This document shows positions 45,911-57,655 of a stretch of 64,000 nucleotides of DNA, one piece after another. Positions within the stretch are counted from its first letter, which is position 1, and each line of letters begins with the position of its first letter. The notes under the pieces are model-generated. The model saw nothing but the letters and a program-made list of their open reading frames with translations, was not told where the DNA came from and did not search any database. This stretch comes from Pogostemon cablin (taxonomy: Eukaryota > Streptophyta > Magnoliopsida > Lamiales > Lamiaceae). Both the position numbers and the translations under genes were made by a program. The stretch lies in the NCBI GenBank assembly GCA_023678885.1, contig CM042979.1:26712981-26776980 (forward strand). Reading direction: 5' to 3'.

Positions 45911-45929
45911 TTTGTAAATTTGCAGACAT
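45911..45929 (-). pseudogene. Ghost UGT: first six codons only
   Basis: On the minus strand this reads ATG followed by the codons for SANLQ, identical to the start of UGT copy 3. It is followed (plus direction) by the same 5' UTR and promoter. The rest of the gene (about 2.18 kb judged from unit 2, 51064-53239) is gone and replaced by the 25-bp filler. The promoter with its TATA box still stands, now pointing into spacer DNA. Confidence 0.88.
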
Positions 45930-46006
45930 TTTAGTGGGTGATTTGGACCTTCAGTTTGAACTCGAAGTATGCAAGATAAGGTGTTCAACATCGACCACAC
46001 TGGTGT

Positions 46007-46014
46007 TATTTATA
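46007..46014 (-). promoter_or_regulatory. TATA box of the ghost UGT
   Basis: TATAAATA on the minus strand, about 80 bp upstream of the residual ATG and identical to the box of the intact gene at 53336-53343. Confidence 0.6.
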
Positions 46015-46404
46015 AGTGTGGAGGGTAAATTAGAATTTCTACACTCAATTTGTTTACCATATTCAGATCATCCTATTAATTGGAGTAATAACTTGTTTTC
46101 TGGTAACGAAATCTTCCGCACCGTATCCTATAGCCTATAGGCTATAAGTGTTAGAGTCTTCCATTAGAGCACGTAAACCAATTATTTTATTGCTAAAATA
46201 AAAATTTGTGCGTCAGCTGTGACGTAGTCACTTCTACATTTGTGTTTTATGAGCCTAATATGGAATAATGGTCCTACCTTCTCAATTTATCTTTCACATC
46301 TTTGAATTTTATTAAAAATTTCTAGCATTTAAAATCTACCAAGTATTAAAAATTTCAATATACTTATATATACATTTTATGCGTACACACATAAAATATA
46401 TATA

Positions 46405-46624
46405 CTCCCTCCTTCCCTCACTAGTAGGTGGTTTGCTTGACACGTGGATTAAGGAGTATTATTATTTAATATATAGTAGATAATTGTATTAGTGAGAGTA
46501 TTAGTCTCATATTTTAATTATATTAGTAAGTATGTGTAGTCCATGTGTGTAAAAAATGAAAGGAGATTCTTTGGGTGGGACGCCTAAAATGAAAAAATGC
46601 CCTCTTTAAAGGCGACGGAGGAAG
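46405..46624. repeat. Stowaway-like MITE, unit 1
   Basis: CTCCCTCCTTCCCTCACT to GCGACGGAGGAAG with TA flanks. The duplicate is at 54370-54589. Confidence 0.7.
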
Positions 46625-46637
46625 TATATATAGTATA

Positions 46638-47167
46638 CTCCCTCCGTCCCATTTTAGATGACACATTTTTTATTTTGGGATGTCCCACAAAAGTTTGCAC
46701 ATTCCTAAAAAAATAAAAAGTAAAACACAATTACCCTCTCCTATAAACTTTATTTAAAAAAAAAAAACTATCCCTACCTAACACACATAACATACTTTAT
46801 CATTTACTCCCTCCGTCAAATAAACAAATTCACACTTTCTATTTTTGTTTATCCCATAAACAAATCCACACCCCCAAATAAGGAAATACACACAAATCAA
46901 TAACCCCACAATATACTTTAATTTCAAAATTGGCACCCCTTTACAACTCACAAAACTTACTTTATAATTTATTTATTACCTAAAAATACCAAACTACCCC
47001 CAAAAAGAAATTTTTTCTTAAACTCTGTATTTACAGTAACTGTGAACTTCTTTATGGGGCGGATGGAGTATTTATTACCAAAAAATACCATAATACCACT
47101 AAAAATTATCAATTTCTTAATCTCCGCTCCGAGAAGGGGGGTGCAGACTTTCCTAAGACGGAGAGAG
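46638..47167. repeat. Nested Stowaway-like MITE pair, outer element
   Basis: CTCCCTCCGTCCCATTTTAG to AAGACGGAGAGAG with TA flanks. The inner MITE at 46807-47068 (CTCCCTCCGTCAAATAAAC to GGGGCGGATGGAG) sits at a TA inside it. The duplicate nest is at 54603-55130. Confidence 0.75.
46807..47068. repeat. Inner Stowaway-like MITE
   Basis: Flanked by TA on both sides and bounded by CTCCCTCCGTC and GGATGGAG. Confidence 0.7.
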
Positions 47168-47515
47168 TATATCACCCAAAGAGCTTTTTTTTTCCATTTT
47201 GGGTGTCTCACCCAAAAAGTTCCCTTTTCTTTTTACACACATGGGACCCACATACCCCTACTAAGGCCCACCCCAATGCTAAACCTCAAGAGAGAGGTTT
47301 TTTTTTCTTTGCAATTGGGGACCCACCTTCTCTCTCTTCTCACTTATTTTCATCCATTTGTCACCAAAAATTGATTTGAACCCACCTTCTCTCTCATCTA
47401 TCCTCTTTTTACTCTCTTTCTCTCTCCTATTTTTCTCTCCTATTTCTCCTCCCTCTCCCCAAAAAAACCCACTTACTACCTTGCCAAAAAAAAATCCACC
47501 TTCCCCAATGATAAA
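47168..47515. other. Pyrimidine-rich spacer at the end of unit 1
   Basis: CT-rich sequence containing CCTTCTCTCTCTTCTCAC and TTCTCTCTCCTATTTTTC, nearly identical to 55131-55476. It runs up to the tandem-duplication breakpoint. No gene. Confidence 0.6.
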
Positions 47516-48047
47516 AAAACCTAAAACTGTTGTAAAGTTCCAACAAAAATTCCCATATAAATTTTAACCATTGGAAAATTCCAATGCTAATTCCAATAGC
47601 TTGATAAACCGTTGAAAATTTTCAATAGAAATTCCAATTTAACTTAAGCCATTGAAAAATTTCAATGAAAATTCCATGGAAAAAAGAGACTTTAATAAAT
47701 TTAAATGTCAATTTATAACATAAATTATATATTAGTTAAGTTAGTAGATGATACATTGATATACTCAAGAGGTCAAGGTTCAAATCCGAATAATTCCAAC
47801 GGTAATTCCAAAAGAAAATCTCATTGAAAAAATATTTGAATCACATTTAGACAAAAAAATTCCAACAAAAAAATGTCATTGGATTCACCATTGGATTTTA
47901 GAAACTATTGGAAATGTTATTGGAAAAATGACATTCCAATTGCCACTTTTTCAACGGAAAAATTTGTTGGAATCATAAATTCCAACGGTATTTTTACATA
48001 TTCCAACGGTTTTTCACCATTGGAAATTCGGCATTTTACTTATAGTG
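47516..48047. mobile_element. Truncated CACTA MITE at the unit 1/2 junction
   Basis: Matches 41742-42289 but lacks the first 213 bp and the left terminus, because the duplication breakpoint falls inside it. The right terminus reads TTACTTATAGTG. Confidence 0.85.
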
Positions 48048-48298
48048 CATATTTTATTTGTATTAGTGGAGGGTGTGGGTTCAATATATCTAAAAAGGGA
48101 AATTGAGAGATTAAGGGTGGACGACCCAAAATAATAAAATTGATAGATTAAGGATGGACGGGGGAGTATTATCTAAGAAAAAAAGTCTCTTATGTCACTG
48201 TGTTACTCATGTGTTTATGTGAGATTATGTGTAATGTGTTAAATTATGATTGTTATGTAAAGGAATAATAATTAAAACTTATTTTTTAAAAATACAAT

Positions 48299-49026
48299 CA
48301 CTACAAGAAAAATACCGAATTTCAACAACGAAAATCCGTCGAAATATGTAAAAATATCATTGGAATTCATGATTCTAACAGTTATTTCTACGAATTTTTT
48401 TGTTGGAAAAGTGGCCGTTGGAATGTTATTTTTCTAACAACATTTCCAATGGTTTCTAAAATTCAAAGATAAATCCAATGACATTTTTTTTGGAATTTTT
48501 TTAATCTAAAAGTGATTCAAATATTTTTCTAACCGTGAGAATTTATTCCAACGATCTTCCAACTCCGTTGAAAATTTCCAATGAAAATATAAAATATTTA
48601 TTCGGATTCTAAACGATCTTCCAACTCTGTATGAATTTTCCAACGAAAAATAAAATATTTATTCGGATTCGAACCCTTGACCTCTTGAGTATATCAGTAT
48701 ATCATATACCAACTTAACTAATATAAATTTAATTGAAGTTTTTATTGAAAATTTCCAATGGCTTATCAAGCTATTGGAATTAGCATTGAAATTTTTCAAT
48801 AGTTAAATTTTATATGGGAATTTTCATTGGAACTTTTCAATAATTTTAGGTTTTATAGAAATTTTCGTTGGAAATTTTCAACGGTTTAAATTTCTATGTG
48901 AATTTTCGTTGGAATTTTCTAATAATTTAAAGTTTTATTGGAAAATTCGTTGGAACTCTAAAATTTCATACAGATTTACTTTTCATTGAAATTTTTCTGT
49001 TGGAATTTGACAATTTTCTTTTAGTG
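48299..49026. mobile_element. CACTA MITE, unit 2 copy of 42539-43266
   Basis: CACTACAAGAAAAATACC at the left and TTTTCTTTTAGTG at the right, with AAT on each side, as in unit 1. Confidence 0.85.
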
Positions 49027-49295
49027 AATTCCAACAATTTTATTTACTTTATTTATCATTCTCAACAACTTTATTTACTTTTCTATCAAAATTATCAATT
49101 TATTCCAACTTTTTCTCATATGATATAGTCCCTTGTGAAAACCTATGTTTCTTGTCACTCTCAAATTGTCATAATTTATCCTACCCACTTATCTTTTAAG
49201 AAAAATGCCTTAACTTTATAATACATTTCCAATTATATCCTCGGATCACATAGTTTATACGTGGATTGTGAAATATGAGCTGTTGTCATATTAAA

Positions 49296-50721
<1,426 letters not shown>

Positions 50722-50924
50722 CTCCCTCCGGCCACTTGAAAGGTAATCGTTTGCTTTTTAGGCGTGAATTAAGAAATATAATTATTATATGTAAAATGAG
50801 TAGTTGTATTAGAGGGAAGTGGTGGGCTATATGGTGTATTGTTTTACTAAATAACGGAAATGAATACCTTTGAAATTGACGCCCAAAATGGTAAAATGAA
50901 TACCTTGTAAGTGGCCTGAGGGAG
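50722..50924. repeat. Stowaway-like MITE, unit 2
   Basis: Duplicate of 45547-45745: CTCCCTCCGGCCACTTG to GTGGCCTGAGGGAG with TA flanks. Confidence 0.8.
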
Positions 50925-51152
50925 TATTACACTTTTCAAACTGGGCAGTTCTGATATTTCCCTACTCCCTCTGTCCTCTTTAAATGTCAATTTTTTCCAG
51001 TTTCGTTGTCCCGTTCTAAAGGTCTTTTTTCCTTTTTTATACACATGATATTCCTTTTTTATACACATGATATCATGCACACCCATTAATATAATTAAAA
51101 TTTATAGCCTACACACACGCTAATACAACTACCAACTTCACATTAAATAATA

Positions 51153-51376
51153 CTCCCTCCGTCCATCCGAAATAGGGTATTTTACTTTTGTGCACGTTGA
51201 TTAAGAAGTATTATTTAATGTAGTGGGTAGTTGTATTAGTGGGAGTGTGGACCCCATATTTTAATTGTATTAGTGGGTGTGTGTGGGTCCCATGTGTGTA
51301 AAAAAGGAAATAACCCTCTTTGGGGCGGACGACCAAAATGAAAAAAAAAGACCCTCTTTCGAGCGGACAGAAGGAG
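51153..51376. repeat. Stowaway-like MITE downstream of the intact UGT
   Basis: CTCCCTCCGTCCATCCGA to GAGCGGACAGAAGGAG with TA flanks. Present only in unit 2, because this part of unit 1 was deleted together with the UGT. Confidence 0.75.
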
Positions 51377-51613
51377 TAATACTCATTGATCCACATGAAA
51401 AAAAAATTAAGAGACAGGGAGTATTAAAACAACAACAAATGTTAATAGTGATATATGGTGTACCCCACCATAAGGGAGTCCACCGCCCCTACTCTGCAGA
51501 TTGATGGAGGAGGTAAATCACATGATGTACAGCTTATAAAGAAATCTAATAATGTTATAGTGCATAAAAGACATTGGAGAAGTTGGATTCACCCATCACC
51601 AACAACAAATGAT

Positions 51614-53258
51614 TCATGCCGTTGTCGACTTCAGAAACTCAATCAATCGATTCAAATGAAAATATGACGACCCCCCTTCAGAGATAGATTTCTTTGCCAA
51701 ACCAGCCAACACTTGAGCTCTCTCCACCAACTCATCCCTCTTAACTTCCATCACATCCCTAATCATCTTCTCAATCAACACTCTATCACAAGTATCTTTC
51801 ATATCCAATCCAATCCTCCACACCTCACTCACAAACCTACTATTTGTCATTTGATCCGCGACATAAGGCCAGCAAAGCATTGGAAGCCCAGTTGCAATAC
51901 ATTCCAGAGTCGAATTCCAGCCGCTATGTGTGAAAAACGCAGCAGTAGCCGGATGGGCTAAAACCTCATGTTGTGGCACCCATCCCACCATCAACCCCCT
52001 CAACTTTGTGCCTTCTGCCAACTCCACCGGAATCCCATTCTCATTCCCGACTATAGAATCAGGCCTTATGACCCACAAGAACCTGTGCCCACTATTCACC
52101 AATCCATACCAGAACTCCATCAATTCATCTCTTGTCAATGTCGCCACGCTTCCAAAGCTCACATAGATCACAGAACTGTGTGGCTGTGAGTCCAGCCAGG
52201 TGATGCAGCTTCGATCTTCCTCCCAAAAACTGCTAGAGTAATGCACTACTTCCATTCCTTTTTCCTCCAATCGGGCTTTCAAATGTGCATGGAGTGGACC
52301 TATTGAATACACATTCGGAATGTGTTTTCGGATTTGATCAAGAATTGGGCCTTCCAAATCTTCAAATGTATTGAGTATGAAACCCTCTCCTTCCACCATT
52401 CTTTTAATCCCTGTTTTAAATGTTCCTAACCCAAGTTCATTAACGTCTTCAACACGGAAAAATCCAGAAAGATCGCGTCTACGGAGAACCGTCTCCATCC
52501 CGGGGACACTTGTGACCAATAAGTCCATCTCTTTCTTTTTCCAGTATTCCAATTTACTTTCATTCTTAGCTGAGACAGAATTAACAACAATTTAACAATC
52601 AATTGTAGTTTCAAATTGAAGAGCACAGTTTCAAGACAAATCAAGTAAATGAATTGACTGGTGACTTTATTAAATGAGAAATGAAAATTACATAATTGAG
52701 TGTGTATAAAAAAATGAAATTAAAGTTGAGAAGGATACCTTTGAGAGGTAGCTCACCGGCATCGATAATCTGTTGAAGCCAGAAGGCGGACCAGAAAGCA
52801 CACGAACTAACAGTAATGAAATAGAAATAGGGAATCCCCAATTCAACATCCGACCTAGGGAACCTCAACGAACCGTCCAAAATGAGGCAACTCACGCGCC
52901 GCCTCGCGCCGCCATCGCTTAGTGCGTCAGTCGACTCCATCAGATGGCGGAACTGGGGCCCACCGATTTCTCTATGCTTCAGCACGGCCTCCATGGTGCG
53001 GTCTCCCGACCGGGGATGATCCGGCGGGAGGCCGTCGGGGACGGTGGCGACGCGGAAGCCGGGATAGCGAGAGAAGTGTGAATGGAGGCCGCCGTGGCGG
53101 AGGAGGCGGTCGTTGTTGTAGTCGGAGAGGATGAGGGTGACGTGGAAGCCGGAGAGAAGGAGGATCTCGGCGAGATTGAGCATGGAATTGACATGGCCTT
53201 GGAAGGGCAAAGGGTAGATGAGAATGTGCGGTGGCAATGTTTGTAAATTTGCAGACAT
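51614..53258 (-). CDS. UDP-glycosyltransferase, UGT85/UGT709-like (intact, copy 3)
   Basis: A two-exon family-1 UGT, probably a cytosolic small-molecule glucosyltransferase. Exon 1 is 53258-52739 and exon 2 is 52569-51614; the 169-bp intron has GT (52738-52737) and AG (52571-52570). Together they encode 491 aa, normal for the family, with no internal stop. Visible features: catalytic His22 in PLPFQGHVNSM, a candidate charge-relay Asp128 in CLILDGS, the VTSVPGMETVLRRRDLSGFF loop (about 192-211), DSQPHSSVIYVSFGS (about 300-314), and a full 44-residue PSPG box (about 370-413) from WVPQHEVLAHPA through FFTHSGWNS to YVADQ. The final Gln is usual in UDP-glucose users. The family resemblance is to 7-deoxyloganetic-acid-glucosyltransferase-like enzymes, but I cannot deduce the acceptor. 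It is the only intact member of the four-copy cluster. The start is chosen because the ATG is conserved in copy 1 and in the ghost. Confidence 0.93.
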
Positions 53259-53335
53259 TTTAGTGGGTGATTTGGACCTTCAGTTTGAACTCGAAGTATG
53301 CAAGATAAGGTGTTCAACATCGACCACACTGGTGT

Positions 53336-53343
53336 TATTTATA
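53336..53343 (-). promoter_or_regulatory. TATA box of the intact UGT
   Basis: TATAAATA on the minus strand, 78 bp upstream of the ATG. The same sequence and spacing are conserved in the ghost copy at 46007-46014. Confidence 0.65.
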
Positions 53344-53423
53344 AGTGTGGAGGGTAAATTAGAATTACACTCAATTTATTTACCATATTCAGATCATCCT
53401 ATTAATTGGAGTAATAAGTTGTT

Positions 53424-54052
53424 GAGTGAGGCTTGCGTGCATCGTGCGCCTTTAGAAATTTTGTATTATGGGTAAGGGTACATTAATTTGGTCTAAAGGG
53501 TATACACTTTAATTACTAAAAGGTACACAATTTTGTTCTAAAGGGTATACACTTTTCATTAATATTTTTTTTTCTTTAGAAAATAAAGGGTACACATTTT
53601 TATACTAAAGGGTATACTCCCTCCGTCCCAAAGATATTGACACACTTTTCTTTTTAGGTTGTCCCGCAGAAATTGACATATTTCCTTTTAAAAACATGGG
53701 ACCCACACAAAAATCATTTATTTATTTACATGGACCCACACACACATCACACTCACCACTAACACAACTACCTACTACACATTAAATATTATTTCTCTCA
53801 CTTCACTTTATATTAAATTATTATACTTCTTAATCTCCGTGCCCAAAAAAAAGGTGTCAATTGTTATGGGACGGAGGGAGTACAATTTAACACAAAATTC
53901 TAAAGGCGCACGGAGTGTTGTTCGTGCGCCCAGATTTTTCTTTAGAAAATAAAGGGTACACATCTGTATACTAAAAGGTATACAATTTAGCACAAATTTC
54001 TAAAGGCGCACGGAAAGTGTTCCGTGCGCCCGGGTGCACATGAGCTTTTGCC
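53424..54052. mobile_element. Small 9-bp-TSD (Mutator-type) element, copy 3
   Basis: Begins GAGTGAGGCTTGCGTGC, ends ATGAGCTTTTGCC, and is flanked by a perfect 9-bp duplication, TAAGTTGTT (53415-53423, 54053-54061). Unit 1 preserves the unoccupied site (TAACTTGTT near 46087-46095), which proves insertion into the UGT upstream region after duplication, or loss there. It carries a nested MITE at 53617-53880. Confidence 0.93.
53617..53880. repeat. Stowaway-like MITE nested in the Mutator-type element
   Basis: CTCCCTCCGTCCCAAAG to ATGGGACGGAGGGAG, with TA at both flanks. Removing it restores the GGGTATACAATTTAACAC seen in the other family members. Confidence 0.9.
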
Positions 54053-54061
54053 TAAGTTGTT

Positions 54062-54369
54062 TTCTGGTAACGAAAACTTCCGCACCGTATCCTATAGCCT
54101 ATAGGCTATAAGTGCGAGTCTTCCATTAGAGCACGTAAACCAATTATTTTATTGCTAAAATAAAATTTGTGCGTCAGCTGTGACGTAGTCACTTCTACAT
54201 TTGTGTTTTATGAGCCTAATATGGAATAATGGTCCTACCTTCTCAATTTATCTTTCACATCTTTGAATTTTATTAAAAATTTCTAGCATTTAAAGTCTAC
54301 CAAGTATTAAAAATTTCAATATACTTATATATACATTTTATGCGTACACACATAAAATATATATTTCAT
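54062..54369. other. UGT upstream spacer, unit 2
   Basis: Near-identical to 46096-46404. It includes a TGTGACGTAGTCAC-like palindromic stretch with GACGT (near 54179-54192), a possible bZIP-type site by resemblance only. No gene. Confidence 0.4.
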
Positions 54370-54589
54370 CCTCCTTCCCTCACTAGGGGAGTCTTTTGCT
54401 TTTTGACACGTGGATTAAGGAGTATTATTATTTAATGTGTAGTAGATAATTATATTAGTGAGAGTGTGGGTCCCATATTTTAATTATATTAGTAAGTATG
54501 TGTAGCCATGTGTGTAAAAAAGGAAATGAGATTCTTTGGGTGGGACGCCCAAAATGAAAAAATGTCCTCTTTAAAGACGACGGAGGAAG
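54370..54589. repeat. Stowaway-like MITE, unit 2
   Basis: Duplicate of 46405-46624: CCTCCTTCCCTCACT to GACGGAGGAAG. Confidence 0.65.
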
Positions 54590-54602
54590 TATATATAGTA
54601 TA

Positions 54603-55130
54603 CTCCCTCCGTCCCATTTTAGATGACACACTTTTCATTTTGGGATATCCCACAAAAGTTTGCACATTCCTAAAAAGCAAAAAGTAAAACACAATCACTC
54701 TCTCTATACACTTTATTTACAAAAAAAAAAAATATCCCTACCTAACACACCTAACATACTTTATCATTTTCTCCCTATGTCCAATAAACAAATTCACACT
54801 TTCTATTTTTATTCATCTCATAAACAAGTTCACACCCCAAATAAGGAAATACACATAAACCAATGACCCCACAATACACTTTAATTTCAAAATTGTCACC
54901 CCTTTACAACTCACAAAACTTACTTTATAATTTATTTATTACCTAAAAATACCAAACTATCCCCAAAAAGAAATTTTTTCTTAAACTCCGTATTTACAGT
55001 AACTGTGAACTTTTTTATGGGGCGGATGGAGTATTTATTACCAAAAAATACCATAATACCCCTAAAAGTTATCAATTTCTTAATCTCCGCTCCGAGAAGG
55101 GGGGTGCAGACTTTCCTAAGACGGAGGGAG
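54603..55130. repeat. Nested Stowaway-like MITE pair, outer element, unit 2
   Basis: Duplicate of 46638-47167: CTCCCTCCGTCCCATTTTAG to AAGACGGAGGGAG with TA flanks. Confidence 0.75.
54771..55031. repeat. Inner Stowaway-like MITE, unit 2
   Basis: Duplicate of 46807-47068: CTCCCTATGTCCAATAAAC to GGGGCGGATGGAG. Confidence 0.65.
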
Positions 55131-55476
55131 TATATCACCCAAAGAGCTTTTTTTCCATTTTGGGTGTCTCACCCAAAAAGTTCCCTTTTCTTTTTACACA
55201 CATGGGACCCACATACCCCTACTAAGGCCCACCCCAATGCTAAACCTCAAGAGAGAGGTTTTTTTTTCTTTGCAATTGGGGACCCACCTTCTCTCTCTTC
55301 TCACTTATTTTCATCCATTTGTCACCAAAAATTGATTTGAACCCACCTTCTCTCTCATCTATCCTCTTTTTACTCTCTTTCTCTCTCCTATTTTTCTCTC
55401 CTATTTCTCCTCCCTCTCCCCAAAAAAACCCACTTACTACCTTGCCAAAAAAAAATCCACCTTCCCCAATGATAAA

Positions 55477-55810
55477 AAAACCTAAAACTGTTGTAAAGTT
55501 CCAACAAAAATTCCCATATAAATTTTAACCATTGGAAAATTCCAATGCTAATTCCAATAGCTTGATAAACCGTTGAAAATTTTCAATAGAAATTCCAATT
55601 TAACTTAAGCCATTGAAAAATTTCAATGAAAATTCCATGGAAAAAAGAGACTTTAATAAATTTAAATGTCAATTTATAACATAAATTATATATTAGTTAA
55701 GTTAGTAGATGATACATTGATATACTCAAGAGGTCAAGGTTCAAATCCGAATAATTCCAACGGTAATTCCAAAAGAAAATCTCATTGAAAAAATATTTGA
55801 ATCACATTTA
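55477..55810. repeat. Tandem segmental duplication, unit 3 stub
   Basis: 334 bp nearly identical to 47516-47849, starting at the same breakpoint motif. After ATCACATTTA it runs into unrelated DNA. A third unit therefore once existed, or was only partly copied. Confidence 0.85.
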
Positions 55811-55839
55811 AACTTTTTTTATATGTAATTAATTTAATA

Positions 55840-56065
55840 CTCCCTCTGTCCACCGTTAATCTATCCATTTTACTATTTTAGGTCGACCATTCTTAATCTA
55901 TCCATTTCTCTTTTTGGACTATGAGACCTACACCCTCCACTAATACAAATAAAATATGGGACACACACCCTCCACTAATACAACTACCTACTACGCATAA
56001 AATAATAATACTCCTTAATCCATGTGCAAAAAGCAAATGGATACATTGAGGATGGATTGAGGGAG
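55840..56065. repeat. Stowaway-like MITE
   Basis: CTCCCTCTGTCCACCG to GGATGGATTGAGGGAG with TA flanks. Confidence 0.75.
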
Positions 56066-56093
56066 TAGTGTTTAATTGAATGCTAATTCTCCT

Positions 56094-56652
56094 GTGCACC
56101 TGGGTGCACCACCCAGGATACGGTGTACCCACTTTCAGAAATGTATACAATTATGAGAAAAATATACACTTATGAACAAAAATGTACTTTGTTAGCGAAT
56201 TTTCTGTTAGTTTTGTTAGTTTTTCTAATAAAAATTTAATGTAAAAAAAGTATATAATTATTAAGAAACATGTATACACCATTAAATAAAAAATTATACA
56301 CATATGTGAGCTAGTTTTTTCTAATGAAACTGAGTGTAAAAAAAATATACAATTATTAAAAAATATGTACTCCCTCCGTCCCGCCTAAAGAGTTATTTTT
56401 GCTTTTTACACGTGGATTAAGGAGTATTATTATTTAATGCATAGTGGGTAGTTGTATTAGTAGGAGTGTAGACCCCATATTTTAATTGGATTAGTTGGCG
56501 TATGGGTCCCATGTGTGTAAAAAAGAGAAAGTGGACTCTTTGGGTGGGACGCCCAAAATGGAAAAAATGAACTCTTTAAGTGAGACGGAGGGAGTATACA
56601 GTATTGAATAAAAATTATACACATATGGGTGGACGTTTGTACCCGGGTGCAC
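56094..56652. repeat. GTGCACCCGG-ended repeat, copy 2
   Basis: Starts GTGCACCTGGGTGCACC and ends TACCCGGGTGCACC. The interior has the same TATACACATATGTGAGCTAG and CATTAAATAAAAAATTATAC type segments (in inverse sense) as 29741-30047. It carries a nested MITE at 56370-56594. Confidence 0.6.
56370..56594. repeat. Stowaway-like MITE nested in the repeat
   Basis: CTCCCTCCGTCCCGCC to GTGAGACGGAGGGAG; TA on the right, GTA on the left. Confidence 0.75.
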
Positions 56653-56982
56653 CGGATATCAATTCTAATTGAATTGACGTTACACAATCCTTAATCGTTC
56701 GACACAGTCTCTTTTGAGACAGATGTAAGACGGGTCGACCCATCACTTTATTGTATAGTTAAAGTATGTTTAATAGCTATTAAAATATATTTTCTAAAGT
56801 ATGCTGAATTATGCATTAAAGTATGATTTTAGCGTGTTATAATATGATTTATTATTAATATATTTTAACTACAATTAAACATATTTTATCTATACAATAA
56901 ACATACTTTAATGATGGGTCGACCTGTTTCACACACGTCTCACAAATAACCTGTCTTACAAGAAAATATCTCTAATAGTTCA
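56653..56982. other. Palindromic spacer, no gene
   Basis: The sequence around 56730-56930 is partly self-complementary: GACGGGTCGACCCATCAC on the left pairs with ATGATGGGTCGACCTGT on the right. It is probably a MITE of unknown type, about 240 bp. No coding content. Confidence 0.5.
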
Positions 56983-57345
56983 TGAGAAAATTATAAAATT
57001 AGTCCCACCCGTCACGATCCCGTTTGGATTTGGTCCCAATAGTCTTGACTTCGGTACCAAATATTATTTTCCAGCAATAATAGTCCCATACAATATTTTT
57101 TTTGTAATTTCGATCCTCAGCCGTAAAAAACTAACGGAAGCCCTCCTCACGTGCACACCACGCGGCTGTTAAGTCATGAGAATTGAAAACTCTCTACCAA
57201 ATTTTAATCAATTCCCAACAACCAAAACCCTAAAATTTTCCCCCAATTTCTGTCTACCCCAATTTCCCTTCCCAAATCCCTTCTCTCCCGTCGAAGACTT
57301 TAACCTCCTCCTGAAAACCCTCTTTAGCCTTCTGTCGCTGCCGTC

Positions 57346-57534
57346 ATGATCTCAAAGCTCCACCGCAAATGCCTCAGCCTCCCGCTCAGCCCACTCGCTC
57401 TCCCCATATTCGACAACTGGCTCCAAATCGGCAACGATTTGAACCACCACCACTTCACCGACTACGTCAAGAAAATTGGCCATGTATTCCTCCTCCACAT
57501 GGGCCAACACCGCATTTTGAAGACTTTCTAACCT
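57346..57534 (+). pseudogene. CYP73A: Captured cinnamate 4-hydroxylase (CYP73) N-terminal fragment
   Basis: An open stretch of 61 codons beginning ATG (MISKLHRKC). It aligns with the region of plant cinnamate 4-hydroxylase just after the membrane anchor: PLALPIFDNWLQIGNDLNHH, DYVKKIGHVFLLHMGQHR. In real C4H this is followed by several hundred residues of P450 fold with the haem-binding Cys; none of that is here. The Pro-rich hinge is degraded (LPLSPL in place of the usual LPPGP). C4H catalyses the second step of the phenylpropanoid pathway, but this scrap cannot fold as a P450. A stop follows after ILKTF. Confidence 0.82.
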
Positions 57535-57655
57535 GTGAACATTAATCCAGTTTTTATGGATTTGTTGCGTGACAGAAGGCGCCTATTCAATATGTGATTT
57601 ACAGGTTTTTATTTTGTGCATACTTTTATTCCCGTTTTGTTTCTGTCATCTATAG

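Larger units (their letters stand above)
41742..47515. repeat. Tandem segmental duplication, unit 1
   Basis: Homologous to unit 2 (47516-55476). The breakpoint lies inside the CACTA MITE at the motif AAACCTAAAACTGTTG. Unit 1 carries a private 618-bp insertion (43611-44228) and has lost its UGT gene (see the ghost at 45911-45929). Allowing for those and for the private insertion in unit 2, the two unit lengths agree to within about 20 bp. Confidence 0.88.

Noticed and set aside
47358..47567. Plus-strand ORF of 69 codons, also present at 55319-55528
   Set aside because: Ser/Pro/Leu-rich translation of a CT-rich tract that was copied with the segmental duplication; there is no homology signal and it crosses the duplication breakpoint.
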